Below, piece after piece: positions 1 to 6,345 of a stretch of 8,089 bases of DNA. The stretch spans positions 1 through 8,089 of the forward strand of contig MIBM01000109.1 in the NCBI GenBank assembly GCA_001830645.1. Direction: 5' to 3'. Each line of letters begins with the position of its first letter. The stretch's first letter is position 1. The notes below the pieces were generated by a model, which saw only the letters and a program-made list of their open reading frames with translations, was not told where the DNA came from and did not search any database. The position numbers and the translations under genes were made by a program. The DNA comes from Spirochaetes bacterium RIFOXYC1_FULL_54_7 (GTDB lineage: Bacteria > Spirochaetota > Spirochaetia > Treponematales > UBA12059).

Positions 1-1
1 G

Positions 2-295
2 CCCGGAGTAACTTTCATGAAACACAACGCCTTCACCCTCAAGCCGGAAGACCTGGGAAGGGCAGATTGGCTGTTCTCGGACGTCATCTGCTACCCGCCT
101 GCGCTGTACGAGTGGGCAAACCTATGGCTGAAATCCAGGCTTGTCAGGAATTTCGTATGCACCATCAAGATGCAAGGCTCCGACTGGGACAGGGCAAGTA
201 CGGAACGCTTCGCGGCCATTCCTGGTTCCCGGGTCGTTCACCTCTGGCACAACAAGCATGAACTGACCTGGTTGCTTATCCGCGACCGGACCTGA
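2..295 (+). CDS. RlmM/FtsJ-like SAM-dependent RNA methyltransferase, C-terminal part
   Basis: This is the 3' end of a gene that begins before the window. The reading frame is open from the first bases, and the ATG at 17 is internal to the conserved fold with no ribosome binding site. The visible part matches the end of the Rossmann-fold methyltransferase domain of the RlmM/FtsJ (RrmJ) class, which methylates 2'-O positions of 23S rRNA using S-adenosylmethionine. Supporting blocks are DWLFSDVICYP, where the Asp fits the second catalytic-tetrad residue, FVCTIKMQG, where the Lys fits the third, and the closing strand with NKHELTW, which would supply the last one. The stop codon faces the stop of the minus-strand helicase gene across 9 nt. 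The exact RNA target cannot be read from this fragment. Confidence 0.8.
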   Translation, partial: PGVTFMKHNAFTLKPEDLGRADWLFSDVICYPPALYEWANLWLKSRLVRNFVCTIKMQGSDWDRASTERFAAIPGSRVVHLWHNKHELTWLLIRDRT

Positions 296-304
296 ACAAG
301 GTAG

Positions 305-2299
305 TCAGATCGTGAACATCTTGTGTACTTCTGACCAGGCCGAAGCTTCCTCGTCTTCGGTAAGTGTGGCCTCGCCCTCACGCCAGGTGATGAGCTCGTC
401 AGGAATTTCTGCAAGAAAGGGTGAAGGCACGCAATCTATGGGCATGGAGTTGCGGCGGCGCTGTCGGCAGGTGGACAGGAAGAGCCTGTCCCTGGCCCTG
501 GTTATGGCCACATAGAACAGGCGACGCTCTTCCTCCAGATTGCCCTCCCCTTCTTCCAGCGACCTGGCATGGGGAATGATGCCATCCTCGCAACCTGCCA
601 CGAAGACCACATCGAACTCCAGGCCTTTGGCGGCGTGGATGGTCATCAGGTTTACCTTGCCGCCCTCGTCTTCTTCCAGATCATCCCGGGTGATGAGCGA
701 AATGCGGTTAAGCCAGGAGAAGAGGCTGGGGTCAAAATTGTCGGGATCCTTCTCCCAGGTATCCATACCACGAAGCAGGCTCTCTACGTTCATGAACTTC
801 CACTTGGCTGCCTTCTCGTTGCTCTGGTTCTCGGCCACGATATAGCCCCAGTAATCCAGGGCGTCCACCAGCTTGCGGACCTTGGCAGCCAGGTTGCGTC
901 GGCCAAGCAGTTCCTCCCTGAAAAATTCCAGGAGGGACAGGAAGGAGTCCACATCCTGCCTGATCCGCTCCGGAAACTCGGCACCATGATCGGAGCGAAC
1001 CAGTTGCATGGCATGGCGCATGGAGCAAGAATGGCTTTTCGCGATGTCAGACAGAAGTTCAAGTGCCCTGCGTCCTATGCCACGGCGAGGGACATTGGCA
1101 ATCCGGATGAGGTTTATGTCATCTTCAGGATTTGCTATGACCCGCAGGTAAGAGATGATATCCTTTATTTCCTTGCGCTGGAAAAAACTGGTACCACCGG
1201 ATACCTTGTACGGTATATTGGCAGCCAGGAAAGCTTCCTCTATGTAGCGTGTCAGACTGTTGATCCGTATCAGCACGCCGAACTGGTCATAGCGAAGCTT
1301 GTCCTTCAGTTTTATCTCCTTCAGGGCGCTGGCCAGCAGTTCACCTTCCTCTACCTCGTTGGCAGGGGAGAATACTTCGATAAGAGCACCGCCCAGTTTT
1401 GGACTCTGAAGGTCTTTCGGCTTTCGGCTTGTATTGTTCTGGATAACACTGTTGGCTGCATCAAGGATTGTCGCAGTGGAACGGTAATTCCGGTACAGGG
1501 TTATTTCCTTGCGCTGCGGCCAATCCTTCTCGAAGTTGATGATGTTTTCGTAGTTGGCTCCCCGCCAGGAGTAGATGGACTGGTCGTCATCACCTACCAC
1601 ACAGATGTTGTCTGCCGCCAGAAGCCGCATTTCGCGGTACTGCTGAAGGGAGGTATCCTGGAACTCATCTATCATGATGTAGCGGTAGCGGTCCCGGTAT
1701 TTTTCACGGGCTTCTGGCCAGGTCTCGAAGATACGTATGGGCAGACCGATGAGATCATCAAAATCCACCGCGTTGTTGGCCTTCAGGGCAGCCAGGTACT
1801 CGTCATAGATCCTGGAATAACCATCCTCGGCGCCTTCCCAGGTCTTCCGACCGGTTTTTACATCAGAAAAAACCAGCCCGGCCTTGTTCACATCAAAGGT
1901 CTCCAGCTTGAACCCCGTCTCGCGGGCACAGTCCTTGATCAGCTGGGTACGGTCAACTTCGTCATAGATTGAAAAATTCTCACGCCAGCCAAGACGATGT
2001 ATCTCCTCCCTCAGGATCTTCACGCCAAAGGAATGGAAGGTGCTCACTGTCAGATTCTGAAGCTTCTTGCCGGTTACGGCGCGCACGCGCTCCGACATTT
2101 CTTTGGCAGCCTTGTTGGTAAAGGTCAATGCCAGGATGGCGGACTGGGGTATGCCCTTATCCAGCATGTAAGCCATACGGTAGGTTATGACCCGGGTCTT
2201 GCCCGATCCGGCACCGGCAATGATGAGAAGCGGCCCTTCGATGGTAGTAACCGCATCGTATTGCTCCGGATTGAGTTCAGCCTGGTAATCAAGGTGCAT
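305..2299 (-). CDS. Rep/UvrD/PcrA-type superfamily 1A DNA helicase
   Basis: This is a complete 664-residue ATP-dependent 3'-5' DNA helicase, involved in replication restart, removal of proteins from DNA or repair. All SF1A motifs are present in order: Q motif LNPEQYDAV (9-17), Walker A GAGSGKT (29-35), motif Ia LTFTNKAAKEM (58-68), Walker B DEFQD (211-215), motif III VVGDDDQSIYSWRGA (234-248), motif IV LYRNYRST (268-275), motif V TIHAAKGLEFD (553-563) and motif VI RRLFYVAITRARD (592-604). The block IPYKVSGGTSFFQRKEIKD (362-380) and the length (E. coli Rep is 673) are closest to Rep. The extended C-terminal tail of PcrA/UvrD is absent. The ATG lies 5 nt after the stop of the upstream membrane protein gene and has no clear Shine-Dalgarno sequence, which suggests translational coupling. 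A UvrD or PcrA role remains possible because many bacteria keep one multipurpose enzyme. Confidence 0.95.
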   Translation of the reverse strand: MHLDYQAELNPEQYDAVTTIEGPLLIIAGAGSGKTRVITYRMAYMLDKGIPQSAILALTFTNKAAKEMSERVRAVTGKKLQNLTVSTFHSFGVKILREEIHRLGWRENFSIYDEVDRTQLIKDCARETGFKLETFDVNKAGLVFSDVKTGRKTWEGAEDGYSRIYDEYLAALKANNAVDFDDLIGLPIRIFETWPEAREKYRDRYRYIMIDEFQDTSLQQYREMRLLAADNICVVGDDDQSIYSWRGANYENIINFEKDWPQRKEITLYRNYRSTATILDAANSVIQNNTSRKPKDLQSPKLGGALIEVFSPANEVEEGELLASALKEIKLKDKLRYDQFGVLIRINSLTRYIEEAFLAANIPYKVSGGTSFFQRKEIKDIISYLRVIANPEDDINLIRIANVPRRGIGRRALELLSDIAKSHSCSMRHAMQLVRSDHGAEFPERIRQDVDSFLSLLEFFREELLGRRNLAAKVRKLVDALDYWGYIVAENQSNEKAAKWKFMNVESLLRGMDTWEKDPDNFDPSLFSWLNRISLITRDDLEEDEGGKVNLMTIHAAKGLEFDVVFVAGCEDGIIPHARSLEEGEGNLEEERRLFYVAITRARDRLFLSTCRQRRRNSMPIDCVPSPFLAEIPDELITWREGEATLTEDEEASAWSEVHKMFTI

Positions 2300-2304
2300 G
2301 CAGG

Positions 2305-2784
2305 CTACACGTGTTTGATCAGGAAGCCAAGAGCCTCCACACCGAAGCCCACAATGACGGATACTATGATACCGGAAATGATTACCCCGGCAGCCACTGC
2401 CATCATGGTCTTCCGCCTGCCAAGGCCCAGTATCCAGGCACCCAGTGTTCCTGTCCAGGCCCCGGTGATGGGTAAGGGAACAGCCACGAAAAGCATGATA
2501 CCCAGATAACCGTAGCGTTCAACCTGGGCATGTACCTTGTGCCTTGAACGTTCCACAAACCGGTCAAAAATGCCAGCATAGAAATCCCAGTGATACAGCA
2601 GTTTGTGGAAGGTCTCCAAAAAGACGAAAGCCAGCGGCGCAACCAGGACATTGCAGAATACGGCGATGAAGTATGCCTCGAGTACGGGCATGCCACGGGC
2701 CACCGCAAAGGGTATTGCACCACGGAGTTCAGATATCGGCAACAGGGACAGTCCAACTGTCCCCAGCAAGGTTGTTATATCCAT
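2305..2784 (-). CDS. Small multidrug export family membrane protein (COG2426/PF06695-like)
   Basis: This 159-residue integral membrane protein resembles the 'putative small multi-drug export protein' family. Despite the name, its substrate is not firmly established. Visible features are an N-terminal hydrophobic segment with the family block LLPISELRGAIPFA (14-27), a second hydrophobic segment at about 36-58, a basic amphipathic loop (60-92), and a matching half with VPLPITGAWTG (102-112) followed by hydrophobic segments at about 113-122 and 128-150. The two Pro/Gly-rich blocks suggest an internal pseudo-repeat with re-entrant loops, as in DedA-type proteins. The ATG at 2784 is the only usual start upstream of the family block. 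No Shine-Dalgarno sequence precedes it, and a -10 box lies 8 nt upstream, so the transcript may be leaderless. The gene sits 5 nt upstream of the helicase gene and probably shares its mRNA. Confidence 0.85.
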   Translation of the reverse strand: MDITTLLGTVGLSLLPISELRGAIPFAVARGMPVLEAYFIAVFCNVLVAPLAFVFLETFHKLLYHWDFYAGIFDRFVERSRHKVHAQVERYGYLGIMLFVAVPLPITGAWTGTLGAWILGLGRRKTMMAVAAGVIISGIIVSVIVGFGVEALGFLIKHV

Positions 2785-2792
2785 AGGCCGGT

Positions 2793-2822
2793 AGTATAGC
2801 CAAAGGTAGGATGCAGGGGCAA
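2793..2822 (-). promoter_or_regulatory. Putative sigma70-type promoter for the exporter-helicase pair
   Basis: Reading the minus strand, TTGCCC and TATACT (2793-2798) are separated by 18 nt, and the -10 box ends 8 nt before the ATG at 2784. The predicted start of transcription therefore falls on or next to the A of the ATG. The -35 hexamer lies within the nearest copy of the 17-18 nt repeat. It would separate the exporter and helicase genes from the infC-miaA unit. Inferred from pattern only. Confidence 0.5.
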
Positions 2823-2883
2823 TACGGAATGCATTGGCAATACGGAAGTCTCGGCAATACGGAATAGATTGGCACGACGATGC
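2818..2883. repeat. Short direct-repeat array with 17-18 nt period
   Basis: GGCAATACGGAA occurs three times on the plus strand (2818-2829, 2836-2847 and 2853-2864). The first and third copies extend by one T. A decayed fourth copy begins at 2871 (GGCACGACGATGC). The periods are 18, 17 and 18 nt, so no continuous reading frame is kept. The array fills the gap between the miaA stop codon and the promoter of the exporter gene, and its copy nearest the gene includes the proposed -35 element. It could be an operator array or a small replication-slippage expansion. Confidence 0.75.
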
Positions 2884-2884
2884 A

Positions 2885-3841
2885 TCAATGGGCCATAAAC
2901 TCCTCGATTGCCGTTCTTACGCCATCCACACCATCAGCATCGAACCAGGCCACCTTGTGCAGACTCCTCATGAAGGTGAGCTGGCGCTTGGCATAATGCC
3001 TGGTGTGCAAAGCTATCGCTTCAGCCACACTACGGAGATCAAGTCCGGTCAAGCCCTTTCCAGCAATGCCAGCCTCAAGGAATTCAGCGTACCCTATGGC
3101 TTTCATGCCAGGGTCTCCCTGGCCATAACCGGCGGCTAGCAGACTCTCCACCTCCGCAGGCAGGCCGGCTGACATCATGGCATCCACCCGCAGGTGTACA
3201 CGGGCATACAGTTCATCACGGGGCCTGTCCAGACCCAGAGCAAGCACATCCCACTCTGCACGGGGTACATCAGGAATGGCAAAATCCGACAGCGGCTGAC
3301 CGGAGCAACGATAAACCTCAAGGGCTCTGGCTATGCGATAAGCGTCAGCAGGAGCAATGCGGCCTGCGCTCACAGGATCGACCTTGGCCAGTTCGGCAAG
3401 CATGGCCGCGTTTCCTCTTTCTGCCATTTCGCCAGCCACCGCCGCACGGACGTCGGGATCTGCCTTCGGAGGCGTAAAAAGTCCCATGATGAAGGCCTTG
3501 ATGTAATAGGCAGTACCACCGGATATAACAGGCAAGGCGCCTGCAGCTATGGCCCTGCGGCAGGCAGCGTCAGCCAAGGCAACAAAATCACCCACAGAAA
3601 AAGCCTCATCCGGATTGCGGAGGTTAATCAATTCATGGGGAAGCCGTGCCAATAGCCTGGTATCCGGTTTGGCAGAGCCTAGGTCCATACCGCGGTATAC
3701 CTGGGCTGAATCAGCGGAAACAACAACGACCGGCCTTCTGAAGGGCCGGTCGTCATCAAGGAAAAGTTGTTCAAGCATCGCCGTCTTGCCGCAGGCCGTT
3801 GGGCCGAACAGCGCGACGACCTTATTCGAAACGGTATTCAA
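2885..3841 (-). CDS. miaA: tRNA dimethylallyltransferase MiaA
   Basis: This 318-residue enzyme transfers a dimethylallyl group from DMAPP to N6 of A37 in tRNAs that read codons starting with U, the first step toward ms2i6A. Family landmarks are the P-loop GPTACGKT (13-20, with Cys where Ser is usual), DSAQVYRGMDLGSAKP (44-59) with the catalytic Asp, PHELINLRNPDEAFSVGDF (68-86), ISGGTAYYIKA (106-116), RIARALEVY (169-177), the substrate-end block MKAIGYAEF (246-254) and TRHYAKRQLTFMRS (280-293). The start is TTG at 3841. It is the only usual start between an in-frame upstream TGA and the P-loop, and it gives a 20-nt overlap with the end of rpoZ. No good ribosome binding site precedes it, so translation is probably coupled to rpoZ. 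Confidence 0.96.
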   Translation of the reverse strand: MNTVSNKVVALFGPTACGKTAMLEQLFLDDDRPFRRPVVVVSADSAQVYRGMDLGSAKPDTRLLARLPHELINLRNPDEAFSVGDFVALADAACRRAIAAGALPVISGGTAYYIKAFIMGLFTPPKADPDVRAAVAGEMAERGNAAMLAELAKVDPVSAGRIAPADAYRIARALEVYRCSGQPLSDFAIPDVPRAEWDVLALGLDRPRDELYARVHLRVDAMMSAGLPAEVESLLAAGYGQGDPGMKAIGYAEFLEAGIAGKGLTGLDLRSVAEAIALHTRHYAKRQLTFMRSLHKVAWFDADGVDGVRTAIEEFMAH

Positions 3842-4010
3842 TCTGCTTGGTGAAGACCTGTTTCATGGCCAATGAAACAACCTTGCCATTGTTGGCTTCT
3901 ACTTCAGGCGTCTTCAGGATGGCCAACTGGTAAGCCCGGCGGATTACCGCAACATTGAACTCGTAGGCATTTCCATCATATTCGATAAGATCTTCCAAAG
4001 GCATGCTCAT
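3822..4010 (-). CDS. rpoZ: DNA-directed RNA polymerase omega subunit, short spirochaete-like form
   Basis: This 62-residue protein resembles omega, the small subunit that helps beta-prime fold and assemble into RNA polymerase. The helix with NVAVIRRAYQLAI (18-30) followed by KVVSLAMKQVFTKQIEYRFE (43-62) parallels the omega core in which a Val-Ser-Leu-Ala segment precedes the terminal part. It is shorter than E. coli omega (91 residues) and lacks a long tail, which I associate with spirochaete omegas. The ATG at 4010 overlaps the zapA stop in an ATGA junction, and GGAG about 8 nt upstream supports it over the ATG two codons later. Its 3' end overlaps miaA by 20 nt. The assignment rests on weak sequence similarity plus context. 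Confidence 0.72.
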   Translation of the reverse strand: MSMPLEDLIEYDGNAYEFNVAVIRRAYQLAILKTPEVEANNGKVVSLAMKQVFTKQIEYRFE

Positions 4011-4369
4011 GCAGTTTCTCCATTCATGGTCCGCTCGGGTTTGTCGGATAGCGTAATACCGCCGACTCCCAAGGTATCATCTATACGGGCAATGATCCGT
4101 TCCGCAACAGCACTGATCTCGTCATTGTCTTTGCCCGACAGCCCTGTGCTTATGGAATTCTCGACCCGTTCCCTGAACAACTCATCCACTATGTAGACCC
4201 CTGCAAGGATTGCTGCCTTGAGCGGGTCATCTACCCGGGACGAACTGCTGACCTTGTCGACTTTGGTTCCCAGATACGCAAGTATGGATTCGACGTACTC
4301 CCGACTCTCGTCGGTCTGTATTGTAAATGAGGCGCCGAGCATTTCTACACGAATAGTCTCGACCGCCAT
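4007..4369 (-). CDS. zapA: Cell division protein ZapA-like
   Basis: This 120-residue protein fits the ZapA family, which binds FtsZ and cross-links its filaments at midcell. The N-terminal beta-strand segment (IRVEMLGASFTIQTDES, 6-22) is followed by helix REYVESILAYLGTKVDKV (23-40) and then DDPLKAAILAGVYIVDELF (47-65), the usual family order, with a more variable C-terminal helical part (66-120). The ATG at 4369 has a GGAG Shine-Dalgarno element overlapping the stop codon of the upstream coiled-coil gene (7-nt gap). The stop overlaps the rpoZ start by 4 nt. Adjacency to a ZapB-like coiled-coil gene strengthens the call. Confidence 0.85.
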   Translation of the reverse strand: MAVETIRVEMLGASFTIQTDESREYVESILAYLGTKVDKVSSSSRVDDPLKAAILAGVYIVDELFRERVENSISTGLSGKDNDEISAVAERIIARIDDTLGVGGITLSDKPERTMNGETA

Positions 4370-4376
4370 GGTTCTC

Positions 4377-4871
4377 CTAGAAGATGTCGAGACCGTCGGA
4401 CTGATCCGATCCTGGGTCGTCGGCTATGGCCTCGGCCGCGGCTTCGGCATTTATGGCTTCGGGTTCATCAACGGAATCAGCCTGTACTACGGGATCAATT
4501 CCGTTTCCTGCTTCAGGATCAACCGGCATTGTCCGCGTGGACTTTACAGGACTCTGAACCGTCACGGACGCCGACATGGAGGCTGTGCCGGAAGTGGCGG
4601 ACGGCTTGGCGGCCGCGTGCACCACATCCTCGAAGGCATCAAGCTTGCGCAAAGCCTGCACTATGCCTTCCTCTATCCGCTCCTGGTCTTTCTGGAATTC
4701 CTTGATCAGGCCCTCGAGCTCGGCAGTCCGGGCTTCTGCTGCTTCGGTACGTAGTTCCGCTTCAAGCAAACCATCTTTCAGGGAGGCATTCTCGGCGCGG
4801 AGGGAGGCTATGAAGGCAACGGCTTTCTCTACACGGGATTCAAGGGCCCGCACCTGCTCGAGGCTGATCAT
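4377..4871 (-). CDS. ZapB-like coiled-coil protein with acidic disordered tail
   Basis: This 164-residue protein has two parts. Residues 3-85 form a continuous heptad-like coiled coil (VRALESRVEKAV through LRKLDAFEDVV), like the short all-coiled-coil ZapB/YiiU division factors. Residues 86-164 are predicted disordered, rich in Ala/Ser/Thr then Asp/Glu, and end in the hydrophobic peptide DGLDIF. The immediately downstream gene is ZapA-like, the known ZapB partner, so a role in Z-ring organisation is a reasonable inference. E. coli ZapB is only about 80 residues, so the tail is an addition. The gene starts 4 nt after the rplT stop, with AAGG inside the rplT end as a modest ribosome binding site. 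The coiled coil alone would not identify function; context does most of the work. Confidence 0.7.
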   Translation of the reverse strand: MISLEQVRALESRVEKAVAFIASLRAENASLKDGLLEAELRTEAAEARTAELEGLIKEFQKDQERIEEGIVQALRKLDAFEDVVHAAAKPSATSGTASMSASVTVQSPVKSTRTMPVDPEAGNGIDPVVQADSVDEPEAINAEAAAEAIADDPGSDQSDGLDIF

Positions 4872-4875
4872 GTAA

Positions 4876-5238
4876 TCAGGCCTTCACAGAGGCGGCTTTT
4901 GCCTGCTCTACGATGACCTTGAAGGCTGCGGGATCGCGGAGGGCGATATCGGCAAGCACCTTGCGGTCTACGACGATATTGGCCTTGGCAGCGGCTTCGA
5001 TGAACCTGCTGTAGCTGATGCCCTCGTTACGGCAGGCCGCGTTGATACGGGCTATCCAAAGACGGCGGAAGGTGGGCTTTCTATCACGGCGATCGCGATA
5101 GGCATACATCAGACCCTTGGCAACCGCATCTTTGGCGGTCTTGTGGTTGGTGGATCTTCGTCCACGGTACCCTTTTGCGAGTTTGAGGATCTTCTTGCGG
5201 TGATCCTTTCGCTTGGTACCATCTACTGCTCTCGGCAT
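4876..5238 (-). CDS. rplT: 50S ribosomal protein L20
   Basis: L20 is a 120-residue 23S rRNA-binding protein needed early in large-subunit assembly, and an autogenous regulator of this operon in bacteria where it has been tested. The basic N-terminal arm (RKDHRKKILKLAKGYRGRR, 10-28) is followed by the globular core with AYRDRR (46-51), FRRLWIARINAACR (57-70), ISYSRFI (74-80) and DRKVLADIALRDPAAF (91-106). The length is standard. The ATG is preceded by a strong AAGGAG Shine-Dalgarno element about 8 nt upstream. Unlike most infC operons, the rpmI-rplT gap is long (151 nt) and full of potential hairpins. Confidence 0.98.
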   Translation of the reverse strand: MPRAVDGTKRKDHRKKILKLAKGYRGRRSTNHKTAKDAVAKGLMYAYRDRRDRKPTFRRLWIARINAACRNEGISYSRFIEAAAKANIVVDRKVLADIALRDPAAFKVIVEQAKAASVKA

Positions 5239-5389
5239 AGTTTATACTCCTTAGTATGGTTGAAAACCGTCCGGGTCACGCCGAAAACGCGACGGACGGC
5301 CGCAGGTTGCCTCTGGGCACCCCTGGATTCTCTTATGATAGGAAGACCTGGCTGTCAGCCAGCTTCAAGCCGAGCCTGAAGGGTCTCCA
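5239..5389 (-). promoter_or_regulatory. Structured rpmI-rplT intergenic region, possible L20 control element
   Basis: On the minus strand this 151-nt gap has three hairpins in a row. The first is CTTCA/TGAAG (5363-5381), extended inward by a G-U and a G-C pair. The second is CTGGCT/AGCCAG with a 3-nt loop (5348-5362). The third is a GC-rich CCGTCCG/CGGACGG stem (5267-5299) with inner CGC/GCG pairing, followed by TTTT at 5263-5266. The last resembles a weak intrinsic attenuator just before the rplT Shine-Dalgarno sequence. A TATCAT hexamer (5335-5340) could be a -10 box, but no -35 partner is visible. The function is inferred from structure and position. Confidence 0.45.
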
Positions 5390-5590
5390 TCAACCGTAGG
5401 GAAGCAGTCTCTTCTTGATCTGGTAGATAGGTCCGCTAGCCACGAAACCGGCCTTGCGAAGCTTGCGCTTGCGTTTGGATGACTTCTTGGTGAGGATATG
5501 GCGAAGGTTCATCTTCTTGTATTTGACCTTGCCATTTGCGGTCAGCGAAAACCGCTTTGCAGCGGACCGCTTCGTCTTCATCTTGGGCAT
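5390..5590 (-). CDS. rpmI: 50S ribosomal protein L35
   Basis: L35 is a 66-residue, very basic large-subunit protein. It starts with [14 protein letters not shown] and contains the conserved [19 protein letters not shown] (28-46) and the terminal [10 protein letters not shown] chose the ATG at 5590 and not an upstream in-frame start at 5650. It gives the family's standard N-terminus and length, and AAGGA lies about 10 nt before it, overlapping the infC stop codon. The upstream extension would run through the end of infC. The infC-rpmI gap is 13 nt, so the two are probably translated in close succession. Confidence 0.97.
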   Translation of the reverse strand: MPKMKTKRSAAKRFSLTANGKVKYKKMNLRHILTKKSSKRKRKLRKAGFVASGPIYQIKKRLLPYG

Positions 5591-5603
5591 TATGATCCGT
5601 CCT

Positions 5604-6182
5604 TCAAGCGTTCGTTTCTGGCTCAACCTTCTGTTGAGGCCTGGGAGCATCCTGCCGTTTGGGAGGAGCGGCCTTGGGGCTCAATATCATGGACATGAAG
5701 CGCCCTTCCATAGAGGGCGATCGTTCCAGGACATATAAACCTTCTATCTTGGCGAGCACGCTCTTGAGAACGTCTTCGCCTATCTCGGTGTGGGCAAGTT
5801 CGCGGCCACGGAAACGTATGGTAACCTTGACCTTGTCGCCTTCGGCCAGGAAATCCCGCACATGCCTGGACTTGAAATCAAGATCGTGGTCATCGATCTT
5901 TGGCTGCATGCGAATCTCTTTGATCTTGACGATCTTCTGATTCTTGCGGTTGTCCTTGAACTTTTTTTCCTGTTCGAACTTGAATTTGCCGTAATCGAGG
6001 ATTTTGCATACCGGCGGAACCGACTGTGGTGCTATTTCAACCAGATCCAGGCCTAGTTCCTTGGCCATGCGCAGGGCGTCGGCAATGGCTAGTACACCCT
6101 TCTGCTCGCCGCTATCGTCTATCAACCGCACTTCCCGAACCCTGATCTGATCGTTGGTTCGCAGATTTTTATTGTCCGCCAA
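5604..6182 (-). CDS. infC: Translation initiation factor IF-3
   Basis: IF-3 is a 192-residue factor that binds the 30S subunit, prevents subunit joining and proofreads the start codon and initiator tRNA. The N-domain (about 7-70) contains [15 protein letters not shown] and [20 protein letters not shown] basic helical linker (71-87) follows, then the C-domain (88-170) with [29 protein letters not shown] and [13 protein letters not shown]. Residues 171-192 are a Pro/Gln-rich tail beyond the usual end. The start is TTG at 6182, behind AAGGAGG with a short 4-5 nt spacer. It is the only recognised initiation codon before the conserved domain. A non-AUG infC start fits the known autoregulation by IF-3 start-codon discrimination. 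It is the first gene of the minus-strand operon. Confidence 0.97.
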   Translation of the reverse strand: MADNKNLRTNDQIRVREVRLIDDSGEQKGVLAIADALRMAKELGLDLVEIAPQSVPPVCKILDYGKFKFEQEKKFKDNRKNQKIVKIKEIRMQPKIDDHDLDFKSRHVRDFLAEGDKVKVTIRFRGRELAHTEIGEDVLKSVLAKIEGLYVLERSPSMEGRFMSMILSPKAAPPKRQDAPRPQQKVEPETNA

Positions 6183-6225
6183 TGGGCCTCCTTCGGCTTA
6201 TCCCTGAATATCAATAGTGGGGCGC

Positions 6226-6254
6226 ATTCTAGCACAAGACGAAATTAACGTCAA
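6226..6254 (-). promoter_or_regulatory. Promoter of the infC operon
   Basis: On the minus strand, TTGACG (6249-6254), a 17-nt spacer and TAGAAT (6226-6231) form a near-consensus sigma70 promoter with an extended -10 (TGC immediately before). Transcription should begin near 6219, giving a leader of about 37 nt before the TTG start codon of infC. This is too short to contain a Bacillus-style L20 leader attenuator. Confidence 0.72.
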
Positions 6255-6309
6255 AGGGTCGGCGCTATCCAGATGGACTGGATCGGCCCATGCGCCAAAG
6301 CGATCTTGT

Positions 6310-6338
6310 TTGACAGTATACTGATATGAACATACAAT
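6310..6338 (+). promoter_or_regulatory. Near-consensus promoter abutting the helical-protein gene
   Basis: TTGACA (6310-6315), a 17-nt spacer and TACAAT (6333-6338) match the sigma70 consensus in 11 of 12 positions. The -10 box ends 7 nt before the ATG at 6346, so transcription is predicted to begin at that ATG. Two palindromes overlap it: CAGTATACTG (6314-6323) and ATGAC-A-GTCAT (6337-6347). Either could be an operator. Confidence 0.7.
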
Positions 6339-6345
6339 GACAGTC

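Noticed and set aside
569..1972. 467-codon open frame on the plus strand
   Set aside because: It lies wholly antisense to the helicase gene, which shows every SF1 motif. The antisense translation has no recognisable domain, and it has no ribosome binding site.
1997..2509. 170-codon open frame on the plus strand
   Set aside because: It spans the 5' end of the helicase gene and the exporter gene in antisense. Both minus-strand proteins are recognisable families.
2834..3139. Plus-strand open frame beginning in the repeat array
   Set aside because: It runs antisense into miaA. The repeats have mixed 17/18-nt periods, which does not suit a coding repeat.
3822..3841. Possible frameshift between rpoZ and miaA
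   Set aside because: Both genes are complete by their family lengths. The overlap is explained by a TTG start for miaA and ordinary coupling.
4218..4754. 178-codon open frame on the plus strand
   Set aside because: It is antisense to zapA and the ZapB-like gene, whose order, ribosome binding sites and protein character are convincing.
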